Shown here piece by piece: positions 51,296 through 61,227 of a DNA stretch of 64,000 nt (its first letter is position 1; the number at the start of each line of letters is the position of its first letter). The DNA is taken from assembly GCF_026625825.1 (NCBI RefSeq), contig NZ_CP113065.1:2790001-2854000 (forward strand). Direction: 5' to 3'. A program made the translations under genes and the position numbers. The DNA comes from Pseudoxanthomonas sp. SL93. Lineage in GTDB: Bacteria; Pseudomonadota; Gammaproteobacteria; Xanthomonadales; Xanthomonadaceae. The notes beneath the pieces are model-generated. The model was given only the letters and a program-made list of their open reading frames with translations. It made no database searches and had not been told where the DNA came from.

Positions 51296-53020
51296 ATGAC
51301 GCCTTCCCGCTCGCTGCTGTCGCTCGCCCTGCTCGCCACCTTGGCTTTGCCCGCCTGCGCGGCCACGCCGAAGGAACGCGTCACGCCCATCGGCCAGGTG
51401 CAGGGCGACGGCACGCGCAGCCCGCTGGAGGGCCAGACCGTCACCGTGGAAGGCGTGGTCACCGGCGCGTTCGTCGAGGGCCTGCGCGGGTTCTTCCTGC
51501 AGGACGCCGGTGACGGCAATGCGACGACCTCCGACGCGCTGTTCGTCGCGCTCGAAGAAGGCACACCCGCGCCCACCGTCAACGCAGGCGACCGCGTCCG
51601 CGTGCGCGGCGTGGTGGGCGAACGCAAGGCGGGCGGCAACGACACGCTCACCGCGCTGCATGCACCGGGGGTGCAGGCACGCGGCAAGGGTGGCATCGCG
51701 CCCGTCGTGCTGACCGCGCAGCCGGACGACTGGGAACCCTACGAAGGCATGCTCGTCCGCATCGATGCCCCGCTCACGCTGAGCGGCACCGATGCGCTGG
51801 GCCGTTTCGGCGAACTCACCACCAGCTTCGGCGGCCGCCTGTGGCAGCCCACCGAAATCGCCGCGCCCGGCAGTGCGGACGCCAAGCGCATCGTCGCGGA
51901 CAACGCGCGCCGCACGCTGGTGCTGGACGACGGCAGCGCCCAGCGCGACCCCGCCGGCGTCTGGTACGTGAAGGACGGCCAGCCCCTGCGCACCGGCACC
52001 GCGGTGACCGGCGTGCAGGGCATCGTCGATGCGCGGCACGGCGGCTGGCGCCTGCAGCTGACCGCCGCGCCGACCATCGCCGCGCCGGAACGCCCGGCGG
52101 CACCGCAGGTCGCAGGCAACGTGCGCGTGGCCGCGTTCAACCTGGAAAACCTGTTCAACGGCGATGGCCAGGGCGGCGGCTTCCCCACCGAACGCGGCGC
52201 CAAGACGGCCGCGCAGTACCAGGCGCAGATGCAGAAGCTGGTCGGCACCATCCGCGGCCTGAACCCCGACATCGCCGCGCTGATGGAACTGGAGAACGAC
52301 GGCTACGGCGCCGATTCCAGCCTGGCGCAGCTGGTCGCGGCACTGAACGCCGGCGGCGGCACGTGGCGCTTCATCGACGCCAAGCAGGGCCCGGGGCCGG
52401 ACACCATCCGCGTGGGCATCATCTACCGCAGCGACAAGGTGAAGCCCACCGGCACACCCGCCACGCTGCAGGAAGGCCCATTCGGCGAACGCAGCCGCAG
52501 CCCGCTGGCGCAGGCGTTCGTGCGCGGCAAGAGTGCGCCCTTCGTCGTGGTCGCCAACCACTTCAAGTCGAAGGGCTGTTCGGAAAGCAGCGGCGCCGAC
52601 GCCGACCAGAAGGACGGCGCCGGCTGCTGGAACGCGCTGCGCGTGGCGTCGTCCCAGCGCTTGGACGCGTGGCTGAAGACCGACCCCACCCGCACCCGCA
52701 GCGACCGCGTGGTCATGCTCGGCGACTTCAATGCCTACGCGATGGAAGACCCGATGCGCTGGTTGCGCGACGACGCGGGGTGGGTGGATGCGTTCAAGCA
52801 GGCCGGCATCGCACAGCCCTACAGCTACGTGTACAGCGGCCTCAGTGGCCGCCTCGACCACGCCCTGCTCACCCCGTCACTGGCGAAGCAGCTGCGCGGC
52901 GCCGCGGAGTGGCACATCAACGCCGACGAACAGGATGCGCAGGGCTACGCCGACGGCGACCCCGCCGTGCCCTACCGCAGCTCCGACCACGACCCGCTGC
53001 TGCTGGGCTTCGATCTCTGA
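51296..53020 (+). CDS. Exported endonuclease/exonuclease/phosphatase-family protein (ExeM/NucH-like)
   Basis: A 574-residue exported protein. The signal peptide 'MTPSRSLLSLALLATLALPACAAT' could be cut by signal peptidase I or, less likely, act as a lipoprotein signal (L-P-A-C). An OB-fold-like N-terminal half follows ('GQTVTVEGVVTGAF', 'GFFLQDAGDGNATTSDALFV'), as in extracellular nucleases of the ExeM/NucH type. The catalytic half shows 'VRVAAFNLENLFNG', 'LNPDIAALMELENDGYG', 'FVVVANHFKSKGC', 'RVVMLGDFNAYAMEDP' and 'YRSSDHDPLLLGFDL', the complete set of EEP motifs for metal-dependent phosphodiester hydrolysis. Degradation of extracellular DNA or phosphate scavenging is plausible. It is monocistronic; the 21-nt repeat array begins about 30 bp downstream. 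Confidence 0.88.
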   Translation: MTPSRSLLSLALLATLALPACAATPKERVTPIGQVQGDGTRSPLEGQTVTVEGVVTGAFVEGLRGFFLQDAGDGNATTSDALFVALEEGTPAPTVNAGDRVRVRGVVGERKAGGNDTLTALHAPGVQARGKGGIAPVVLTAQPDDWEPYEGMLVRIDAPLTLSGTDALGRFGELTTSFGGRLWQPTEIAAPGSADAKRIVADNARRTLVLDDGSAQRDPAGVWYVKDGQPLRTGTAVTGVQGIVDARHGGWRLQLTAAPTIAAPERPAAPQVAGNVRVAAFNLENLFNGDGQGGGFPTERGAKTAAQYQAQMQKLVGTIRGLNPDIAALMELENDGYGADSSLAQLVAALNAGGGTWRFIDAKQGPGPDTIRVGIIYRSDKVKPTGTPATLQEGPFGERSRSPLAQAFVRGKSAPFVVVANHFKSKGCSESSGADADQKDGAGCWNALRVASSQRLDAWLKTDPTRTRSDRVVMLGDFNAYAMEDPMRWLRDDAGWVDAFKQAGIAQPYSYVYSGLSGRLDHALLTPSLAKQLRGAAEWHINADEQDAQGYADGDPAVPYRSSDHDPLLLGFDL

Positions 53021-53388
53021 CGCAGGCCCAACGCGACGTCGCGGCGCGTCAGGCACCTTTCGATGGGTGCCGTCGAGGTAGTGAGGCGCGCTGGCGGAGC
53101 TCTCAAGTGAGATGACGAGGCTTTTATCTGCGTCGACGAGGCTTTCTTGTCCCTCGCCGAGGCTTTCAGCTGAGATGACGAGGCCTTGAGGTGAGATGAC
53201 GAGGCTTTGAAGTGAGATGTCGCACCTTCGAGGTGCGTCGTCGAGGTTTTACTGTGCGATGACGAGGCTTATCTGTGAGCCGACGAGGCTTTCAACCGCG
53301 TTGACGCTGTTCCAAGGTGCGACGACGGAGAAAAAAGCCTCGCGCGCAGTGTTCGGAGCTGCGACGACGAGGAGAATTTCTTCGTCAT
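52972..53388 (-). pseudogene. Heptapeptide-repeat open frame with one internal stop
   Basis: From ATG at 53388 the minus strand reads 'MTKKFSSSSQLRTLRARL...' for 39 codons to TAA (53271-53269). The same frame then continues without a stop to TAG at 52974-52972, 138 codons in all. Each 21-nt unit gives one heptad; the best copies are 'SHLKASS', 'SHFKASS', 'SQLKASA' and 'TRLKASS'. A GGGGGAG sequence lies about 12 bases before the ATG. The last 47 codons or so leave the array and run antisense to the 3' end of the nuclease gene. It may be a decayed repeat-protein gene, a 39-residue peptide gene, or noncoding. No function is known to me. Confidence 0.35.
53051..53386. repeat. Array of sixteen 21-nt tandem units
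   Basis: Units start at 53051 and every 21 bases to 53366 without any length change. The clearest copies (53114, 53135, 53156, 53177, 53198, 53240, 53261, 53282) follow GACGAGGCTTTnAnnTGAGAT; the outer copies are diverged. The phase is exact over 336 bp although individual units differ at up to half their bases. Confidence 0.9.
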
Positions 53389-53459
53389 GGAACAATAAGA
53401 CTCCCCCGGTGCACGTCGCCCGCGGGACAACGGAGATCCCCTCTGCCGGGCAGCCCTTC

Positions 53460-53484
53460 CCCGGGTGCGCTGCGCTTACCCGGG
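53460..53484. repeat. REP-like palindrome CCCGGGT...ACCCGGG
   Basis: CCCGGGT (53460-53466) and ACCCGGG (53478-53484) enclose GCGCTGCGCTT. The whole string CCCGGGTGCGCTGCGCTTAC is a frequent intergenic repeat in Xanthomonadaceae genomes as I recall. It lies in the 53387-53661 stretch, which otherwise shows no gene. Confidence 0.6.
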
Positions 53485-53661
53485 CTACACGGACTCCGTC
53501 AGCAACGGATGCGCCCGGGTCCACCGTCATGACGGCCACGGATCGTTCGCGAAGGTGGGCTGGGGGAGCGCAGCCTACGGGTCCTGATGGTCCGGTTCAC
53601 GGGACGTGTGGGCCACCTTCGACGCATTCCGCGCTTCGCATCCGTACGCCTTCCCTGCACC

Positions 53662-53892
53662 TCACCCCACCGGCGCAAACCGCCGCACCGCCTGCCCGTC
53701 CACCATCACGTCCCCGCAGAACATCGCGTACGGCCGCACCCACAAGCCGCCTTCACCATACAGCGCGCGGTACACCACCACCGGCTCCAGCGTCTCGCTG
53801 TGCCGCGCCACCGCGACCACGTCGTAGTCGTTGCCCTTGTAGTGGCGGTAAAGGCCGGGCGTCAGTTCGGGGAGGGCGGGGAGTGTGGCCAT
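53662..53892 (-). CDS. DUF1653 protein
   Basis: A 76-residue protein matching the small DUF1653 family: 'LTPGLYRHYKGNDYDVVAVARHSETLEPVVVYRALYGEGGLWVRPYAMFCGDVMVDG' region, with the conserved 'G-x-Y-x-H-Y-K-G' start and 'WVRP-x-x-M-F' core. The family is widespread and uncharacterised; structures suggest a small beta-barrel. No signal peptide. The gene stands alone between the repeat region and the ggt gene. Confidence 0.88.
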   Translation of the reverse strand: MATLPALPELTPGLYRHYKGNDYDVVAVARHSETLEPVVVYRALYGEGGLWVRPYAMFCGDVMVDGQAVRRFAPVG

Positions 53893-53915
53893 GCGTGTCC
53901 CTTGTGAATGAGTAG

Positions 53916-53933
53916 GGTGGGCCTTGGCCCACC
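53916..53933. repeat. Intergenic hairpin GGTGGGCC-TT-GGCCCACC
   Basis: A perfect 8-bp inverted repeat with a 2-base centre lies between the DUF1653 and ggt genes. It could end the ggt transcript, but no T run follows; it resembles a short dispersed repeat rather than a classical terminator. Confidence 0.5.
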
Positions 53934-53961
53934 GTGTCGAACATGGTCCCCCAGTGGAGCC

Positions 53962-55748
<1,787 letters not shown>

Positions 55749-55800
55749 GGTCACGACGGGCTGGCGCGCGGTGCGCGCCTTCACCCGTCGATGTTACGCG

Positions 55801-56433
55801 TTACGGCCAGCGCGGCGGGTTGGCCAGCCAGGCGGCGTGCACTTCGGCCAGCTTGGCGCGCTCGGCCTCGCTCCAGGCGGGCAGCATGCGGGCGAAGTTG
55901 GCCGGGTCGGTCCACTGGGTGGGCTCGGTGCGCACGGCGGCGCCGTACCACTCCACGGCCTCGGCCTTGCGGCCTTCCGACCACAGCCCCAGTGCCAGCG
56001 TGGGCGGCACCCAGGACGGCCCGCCGACGGTGGTCACCAGCGGCGCCCACTGCTGCACGGCCGGGCCGTATTCGCCCAGGCGGTACAGGTCCCAGCCGTA
56101 GTTCCAGCTGATGGACCGCCACACCGTGCCGCCGTTCTGCGTGCTGGCCAGCGCCTGCTGGTACAGCTGCTTGCCCAGGTCGACGCGGCCGTCGTTGATG
56201 GCCACATGCGCAAGCTGGGCGGTGGCTTCGACGATCCGGCGGCCACGCTCGCGCGCTTTGACCAGCTGGTCCACCAGCGCTTCGCCTTCCACGCCACTGA
56301 CCACGACGATGGGTGCCGCGGAACGGTCCTCGTCGAAGTAGAACTCTTTCGGTTTGGGCAGGCTCTGCGCCTGCACGGAAAATGCGACCGACGCCAGCAC
56401 GATGGCCAGCGACGCGATAAACCCCTTGTTCAC
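55801..56433 (-). CDS. Exported TPR-like protein
   Basis: A 210-residue protein from GTG at 56433, chosen because an AGGGG ribosome site precedes it and it directly begins a signal peptide ('VNKGFIASLAIVLASVAFSVQAQS'). The mature part is helical with tetratricopeptide-like pairs ('GKQLYQQALASTQNG', 'WDLYRLGEYGPAVQQWAPLV', 'LALGLWSEGRKAEAVEWYGAAV'). Such periplasmic proteins mediate protein contacts, but no partner can be named. It lies 52 bp from the ggt start on the same strand and is divergent from the indolepyruvate oxidoreductase gene. Confidence 0.75.
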   Translation of the reverse strand: MNKGFIASLAIVLASVAFSVQAQSLPKPKEFYFDEDRSAAPIVVVSGVEGEALVDQLVKARERGRRIVEATAQLAHVAINDGRVDLGKQLYQQALASTQNGGTVWRSISWNYGWDLYRLGEYGPAVQQWAPLVTTVGGPSWVPPTLALGLWSEGRKAEAVEWYGAAVRTEPTQWTDPANFARMLPAWSEAERAKLAEVHAAWLANPPRWP

Positions 56434-56591
56434 GACAATCCCCTGCAACACTGATGACACCCCTCGCCCCATCCTAACCGCTGCAATGCACAACGGCGAA
56501 GTGATGGCCGTCACATAAAACGGCGCTGTTACAATGCGCGCCTTCGCGCCCGGGGGTTTTCGGGCCTCGCCAGCCGTTCCACGGGCCCGCC

Positions 56592-59500
56592 ATGACCAGC
56601 ACAGCAGAACTCACCTCCCCCTCGTCCGCCAATACGCCGCAGATCGGGGTGCTGGACAACGACTACACCCTCGAACACAAGTACACGCGCACCGATGGCC
56701 GCATCTACCTGAGCGGCGTGCAAGCGCTGGTGCGGCTGCCGCTGATGCAGCGCCTGCGCGACCAGGCGGCGGGTCTGAACACCGCCGGCTTCATCAGTGG
56801 TTACCGCGGCAGCCCGCTGGGCGGCTTCGACCTGGAGCTGTGGCGCGCGCGCAAGCATCTGGAAGCCGCGGCGGTGAAGTTCACCCCGGGCCTCAACGAA
56901 GACCTCGGCGCCACGATGGTGTGGGGCACGCAGCAGACCAACCTGTTCCCCGGTGCCAAGGTCGATGGCGTGTACTCGATGTGGTACGGCAAGGGGCCGG
57001 GCGTGGACCGCTGCGGCGACGTGTTCAAGCATGGCAACGCGGCGGGCACAAGCCAGCATGGCGGCGTGCTGGCGCTGGCGGCGGACGACCACAACTGCCG
57101 CAGCTCCACGTTGCCGCACGGGTCGGAGGACGAATTCGTCAGCGCGATGATGCCGGTGCTGAACCCGGCGGGCGTGCAGGACATCCTGGACCTGGGCCTG
57201 GTGGGCTGGGCGATGAGCCGCTACACCGGCCGCTGGATCGGCTTCAAGACGATCGCCGAGACGGTGGAATCGTCGGCGTCGGTGCAGGTGGATCCGTTCG
57301 CGCGCACCATCGTGCTGCCGGAAGACTTCGACATGCCGATGGGCGGGCTGAACATCCGTTGGCCCAACCCGCCGCTGGACCAGGAGATGCGCCTGCACAA
57401 GTACGCGGTCGCCGCCGCGCAGGCGTTCGCCCGCGCCAACAACGTCGACCGCATCGTGCTGGATTCGCCGCGTGCGCGGCTGGGCATCGTCACCACCGGC
57501 AAGAGCTACCTGGACGTGCTGCAGGCGCTGGAATACCTGGGCCTGGACGAACAGGCCTGCGCCGACATCGGCATCCGCGTCTACAAGGTCGGCATGACCT
57601 GGCCGCTGGAGCCGGTGGGCATCGCCAACTTCGCCAGGGGGCTGGAAGACATCGTGGTGGTGGAGGAGAAGCGTGCCTTCATCGAGCGGCAGATGAAGGA
57701 GTACTTCTACAACTGGCCGGCCAATGCGGGCACGCGCCCGTCCATCGTCGGCAAGTACGACGAGGCCGGCGAGTGGATCCTGCCGAGCACCGGCGAACTG
57801 ACCCCGGCCACCATCGCCGGCGTGATCGGCCGCCGCATCCAGCGCTTCTTCACGACCGAATCGATCGAACAGCGCCTGCGCTGGATGGAGGACAAGGAGG
57901 CCGAAATGGCGCTGCCACGCGCCAACTTCCCGCGCGTGCCGCATTACTGCAGCGGCTGCCCGCACAACACCTCGACGGTGGTGCCGGAAGGCTCGCGTGC
58001 GCTCGGCGGCATCGGCTGCCACTACATGGTGACGTGGATGGACCGCGACACCGACACCTTCACGCACATGGGCGGCGAAGGCGTGACGTGGTCCGGGCAG
58101 GCGCCGTTCACCGAGACCGAGCACGTCTTCCAGAACCTGGGCGACGGCACGTTCTTCCACTCCGGCTCGCTGGCGGTGCGCCAGTCGGTGGCCACCGGGG
58201 TGAACATCACCTACAAGATCCTCTACAACGACGCCGTGGCGATGACCGGCGGCCAGCCGGTGGACGGCACGCTGTCGGTGCCGCAGATCGCGCACATGAT
58301 GCGCGCCGAGGGCGTGGACACGATCGTCGTGGTCAGCGACGAGATCGGCAAGTGGAGCAAGCGCGAACTCTTCCCGACCGGCGTGGAGTTCTTCGACCGC
58401 GGCCGCCTGGACGAGGTGCAGAAGCAGCTGCGCACGGTCAAGGGCGTGTCCATCCTGATCTACGACCAGGTCTGCGCCACCGAGAAGCGTCGCCGCCGCA
58501 AGCGCGGCAAGCTGCCGGACCCGGCCAAGCGCACGATGGTCAACACGCTGGTCTGCGAAGGCTGCGGCGACTGCGGCGTGAAGAGCTTCTGCGTGTCGGT
58601 GCTGCCGAAGGAAACCGAGTTCGGCCGCAAGCGCGAGATCGACCAGTCCAACTGCAACAAGGACTTCCGCTGCGTCGACGGCTTCTGCCCCAGCTTCGTC
58701 ACCGTGCATGGCGGCACGCCGCGCAAGGGCAAGAAAGCCAATGCGGCCGACCTGCTGGCCTCGCTGCCTGCCCCGGTGGTGAAGTCCGACCTGGCGCAGC
58801 CCTGGAACATCCTCATCACCGGCGTCGGTGGCACCGGCGTGGTGACCATCGGCGCGTTGCTCGGCATGGCCGGCCACCTGGAAGGCAAGGGTGCCAGCGT
58901 GCTCGACCAGACCGGCCTGGCGCAGAAGGGCGGCGCGGTGACCACGCACATCCGCATCGCGCGCACGCCGGAAGACATCCACGCCGTGCGCATCGCCGCG
59001 GGCGAAGCCGACCTGGTGCTGGGCTGCGACATGGTGGTGGTCAACGACTACTGGGTGCTGTCGAAGGTACGCGGCGAGCGCTCGCAGGTGGTGCTGAACA
59101 CCTATGAGGCGATGCCGGGCACGTTCACCACGCATCCGGACATGCAGTTCCCGGCCACCGACATCGTCGCCGGCGTGAAGGTCGCGCTGGGTGGCCGCGA
59201 GCCGATGCTGGTCGATGCCACGCAGATCGCAACCGCACTGATCGGCGACGCGATCGGCAGCAACCTTTTCATGCTGGGCTACGCCTGGCAGCAGGGCCTG
59301 GTGCCGATCTCGTTCGACGCCATCATGCGCGCCGTCGAGCTCAATGGCGCCGCCATCGAGATGAACAAGACGGCCTTCGCGTGGGGCCGGCTGGCCGTGG
59401 TGAACCCGCAGGCGGTGCAGGAAGCCGCCGGCCTGATCCACAACACGCAGACCGAGAGCGAGCGCACGCCGGGCACGCTGCAGATCCTGCCGCCGGGCGA

Positions 59501-60302
59501 GTGGGAAAGCACCGAGTGGGGTTCCAACGCCGCGCTGCGCACGCCGGACAACGAGAACGAACTGCGCGGCCTGCCGGAAGGCAGTGCGGGCAACGGCGAC
59601 AACGTGGCCTTCCTGCCGCTGGACGACCTGCGCCTGTCGCGCTCGCTGGACGAGCTGATCACGCGCCGCTCGGCCTTCCTCACCGACTACCAGGACAGCG
59701 CCTACGCCCGGCGCTACACCGACCTCGTCGCGAAGGTACGTGCGGCCGAGAACGTGAAGGCGCCGGGTTCCACCGCGCTGACCGAGGCCGTGGCCCGCTA
59801 TTTCTTCAAGCTGATGGCCTACAAGGACGAGTACGAAGTCGCGCGCCTGTACACCAGCGGTGATTTCCAGCGCCGGCTGCAGCAGCAGTTCGATGGCGAC
59901 TACCAGGTGCGTTTCCACCTGGCGCCGCCGCTGCTGGCCAAGAAGGACGCGCAGGGTCGCCTGATCAAGAAGGAATACGGCCCGTGGATGTTCAAGGCCT
60001 TCGGCCTGCTGGCGAAGCTGCGCTTCCTGCGCGGCGGCACGTTCGACGTGTTCGGTTACACCGACGAGCGCAAGAGCGAGCGCCAGCTGATCGCCGACTA
60101 CGAAAAGACCGTCGCTGAACTGCTGGCCGCGCTGGATGGCGGCAAGCTGGGCCTGGCGGTGGAGATCGCCAGCATCCCCGAGCACATCCGCGGCTATGGC
60201 CACGTCAAGGAAAAGCACCTGCACGCGGCGAAGGCACGCGAGGCGGAACTGCTGGCGACCTGGCGCAACCCGAGGGCGCTGCACATCGTGCAGGCGGCCT
60301 AA
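56592..60302 (+). CDS. Indolepyruvate ferredoxin oxidoreductase, fused alpha/beta/gamma form
   Basis: A 1236-residue fused 2-oxoacid:acceptor oxidoreductase that decarboxylates aryl-pyruvates from aromatic amino acid transamination to aryl-acetyl-CoA. The N-terminal domain ('FISGYRGSPLGGFD', about 68-81) is the pyrimidine-binding part. A thiamine diphosphate domain has 'YCSGCPHNTSTV' at about 452-463 and 'GGIGCHYM'. A Cys cluster 'CEGCGDCGVKSFC' at about 655-667 and further Cys at 'SNCNKDFRCVDGFC' should bind iron-sulfur clusters. The gamma domain starts near 740 ('ITGVGGTGVVTIG') and a C-terminal DUF6537-like part follows. The fusion is typical of aerobic proteobacteria. The ATG at 56592 is the first in frame. 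Confidence 0.93.
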   Translation: MTSTAELTSPSSANTPQIGVLDNDYTLEHKYTRTDGRIYLSGVQALVRLPLMQRLRDQAAGLNTAGFISGYRGSPLGGFDLELWRARKHLEAAAVKFTPGLNEDLGATMVWGTQQTNLFPGAKVDGVYSMWYGKGPGVDRCGDVFKHGNAAGTSQHGGVLALAADDHNCRSSTLPHGSEDEFVSAMMPVLNPAGVQDILDLGLVGWAMSRYTGRWIGFKTIAETVESSASVQVDPFARTIVLPEDFDMPMGGLNIRWPNPPLDQEMRLHKYAVAAAQAFARANNVDRIVLDSPRARLGIVTTGKSYLDVLQALEYLGLDEQACADIGIRVYKVGMTWPLEPVGIANFARGLEDIVVVEEKRAFIERQMKEYFYNWPANAGTRPSIVGKYDEAGEWILPSTGELTPATIAGVIGRRIQRFFTTESIEQRLRWMEDKEAEMALPRANFPRVPHYCSGCPHNTSTVVPEGSRALGGIGCHYMVTWMDRDTDTFTHMGGEGVTWSGQAPFTETEHVFQNLGDGTFFHSGSLAVRQSVATGVNITYKILYNDAVAMTGGQPVDGTLSVPQIAHMMRAEGVDTIVVVSDEIGKWSKRELFPTGVEFFDRGRLDEVQKQLRTVKGVSILIYDQVCATEKRRRRKRGKLPDPAKRTMVNTLVCEGCGDCGVKSFCVSVLPKETEFGRKREIDQSNCNKDFRCVDGFCPSFVTVHGGTPRKGKKANAADLLASLPAPVVKSDLAQPWNILITGVGGTGVVTIGALLGMAGHLEGKGASVLDQTGLAQKGGAVTTHIRIARTPEDIHAVRIAAGEADLVLGCDMVVVNDYWVLSKVRGERSQVVLNTYEAMPGTFTTHPDMQFPATDIVAGVKVALGGREPMLVDATQIATALIGDAIGSNLFMLGYAWQQGLVPISFDAIMRAVELNGAAIEMNKTAFAWGRLAVVNPQAVQEAAGLIHNTQTESERTPGTLQILPPGEWESTEWGSNAALRTPDNENELRGLPEGSAGNGDNVAFLPLDDLRLSRSLDELITRRSAFLTDYQDSAYARRYTDLVAKVRAAENVKAPGSTALTEAVARYFFKLMAYKDEYEVARLYTSGDFQRRLQQQFDGDYQVRFHLAPPLLAKKDAQGRLIKKEYGPWMFKAFGLLAKLRFLRGGTFDVFGYTDERKSERQLIADYEKTVAELLAALDGGKLGLAVEIASIPEHIRGYGHVKEKHLHAAKAREAELLATWRNPRALHIVQAA

Positions 60303-60310
60303 GACGAAGA

Positions 60311-60335
60311 CCCCCGCTCCGGCGGGGGTTTTTGT
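60311..60335 (+). terminator. Rho-independent terminator after the indolepyruvate oxidoreductase gene
   Basis: CCCCCGC (60311-60317), loop TCCG, GCGGGGG (60322-60328) and then TTTTTGTTT, starting 8 bp after the stop codon. Confidence 0.93.
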
Positions 60336-60383
60336 TTGCGTCGCGTGCGCCGTGCGCACGAACTCCGTTACCTCCGCGAGTCC

Positions 60384-60406
60384 TGTGGGAGCGACGTGAG
60401 TCGCGA
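60384..60406 (+). repeat. REP-like element, forward member of an inverted pair
   Basis: TGTGGGAGCGACGTGAGTCGCGA, nearly the reverse complement of 60535-60557 and similar to 2400-2423. The two copies here are 128 bp apart in head-to-head orientation, as in bacterial interspersed mosaic elements. Confidence 0.75.
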
Positions 60407-60534
60407 ACGCGGATTGAAGAGACCTTTCGACACGGATCCGAGGCGGATGGCGGCCGATGCCGTGCCTGAAACCTTCGCTTGCGATCCGCTGTAGTCACGC
60501 TCATTTGTATCGAACGAACGCTTCCGGTCCACGG

Positions 60535-60557
60535 TCGCGACTCACGTCGCTCCTACA
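60535..60557 (-). repeat. REP-like element, inverted member of the pair
   Basis: TCGCGACTCACGTCGCTCCTACA; its reverse complement matches 60384-60406 at all but two positions. It overlaps the last codons and stop of the following minus-strand gene, so the C-terminus of that protein is partly encoded by the repeat. Confidence 0.75.
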
Positions 60558-61155
60558 GGGTTTTCCGTTTGTACCAGACCAGGCAGCGATTGTTGGCCGG
60601 CATGGCGTTGTCTTCGACCAAGGACAGGCCGATGCTGCGCGCCAGCGCATCGACGGCTTCGAAGTCGCGGATGCCGGACGCGGGATCGCGGTCCTTCAGC
60701 CACTGCTCGAACGCACGGTTGCTGTCGCTGGTGAAGTCGCCGCCGTAGTTGAACGGGCCATAGACCACCAGCAAGCCGTTGTCGTCCAGCACCGCGGCGA
60801 CCCCTGCGAAGAACGCCTGCACCTGCGGCCAGCCCATGATGTGCAGGCTGTTGGCGGTGAAGACCGCATCGAACCTGGCCTCGGGCCAAGGTCCGTCCAC
60901 GTCGAGTCCGATCACGGGCGGTGTGTTCGGCAGTCCCGCTTCGTCCAGCCACATCGTGATGCCGGGCAGGTTGTCGGCCCGGTCGCTGCATTGCCATGAC
61001 AGCCACGGCATCGCCGCGGCGAAATGTACGGCGTGCTGGCCGGTACCGCTGCCGACCTCGAGGACACGCCGCGTGTCGTCGAGGTGGCGCTGCAACACCT
61101 CCAGGATCGGCCCCTGGTTGCGCGCGCAGGAAGGCGCGAACGGCTTACCGCTCAT
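60553..61155 (-). CDS. DUF938 SAM-dependent methyltransferase-like protein
   Basis: A 200-residue protein of the DUF938 family. 'MSGKPFAPSCARNQGPILEVLQRHL' is its usual start, 'RRVLEVGSGTGQHAVHFAAAMP' (29-50) the SAM-binding motif I, then 'FDAVFTANSLHIMGWPQVQAFFAG' and 'DNGLLVVYGPFNYGGDFTSDSN'. The substrate is unknown. The gene is monocistronic; the REP copy at 60535-60557 covers its stop. Confidence 0.88.
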   Translation of the reverse strand: MSGKPFAPSCARNQGPILEVLQRHLDDTRRVLEVGSGTGQHAVHFAAAMPWLSWQCSDRADNLPGITMWLDEAGLPNTPPVIGLDVDGPWPEARFDAVFTANSLHIMGWPQVQAFFAGVAAVLDDNGLLVVYGPFNYGGDFTSDSNRAFEQWLKDRDPASGIRDFEAVDALARSIGLSLVEDNAMPANNRCLVWYKRKTL

Positions 61156-61227
61156 GGAACGTCGCGCGTGCCAGGCACGCGACCCCTTGATCCTTCCGAC
61201 GACGCGTCGACGTGCGCATGGCGCACG

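Noticed and set aside
53051..53386. The 21-nt array as a CRISPR
   Set aside because: Units are directly adjacent with no unique spacers, the unit is too short, and no cas genes are present.
53249..53539. A 96-codon minus-strand frame beside the 21-nt array
   Set aside because: It uses a different frame from the heptad repeat, has no ribosome site or family resemblance, and its N-terminal part lies on a REP-rich stretch.
56529..60359. A 1276-codon minus-strand frame opposite the indolepyruvate oxidoreductase gene
   Set aside because: The plus strand encodes an unmistakable enzyme over the same span; the antisense product resembles no family and is His/Arg-rich.
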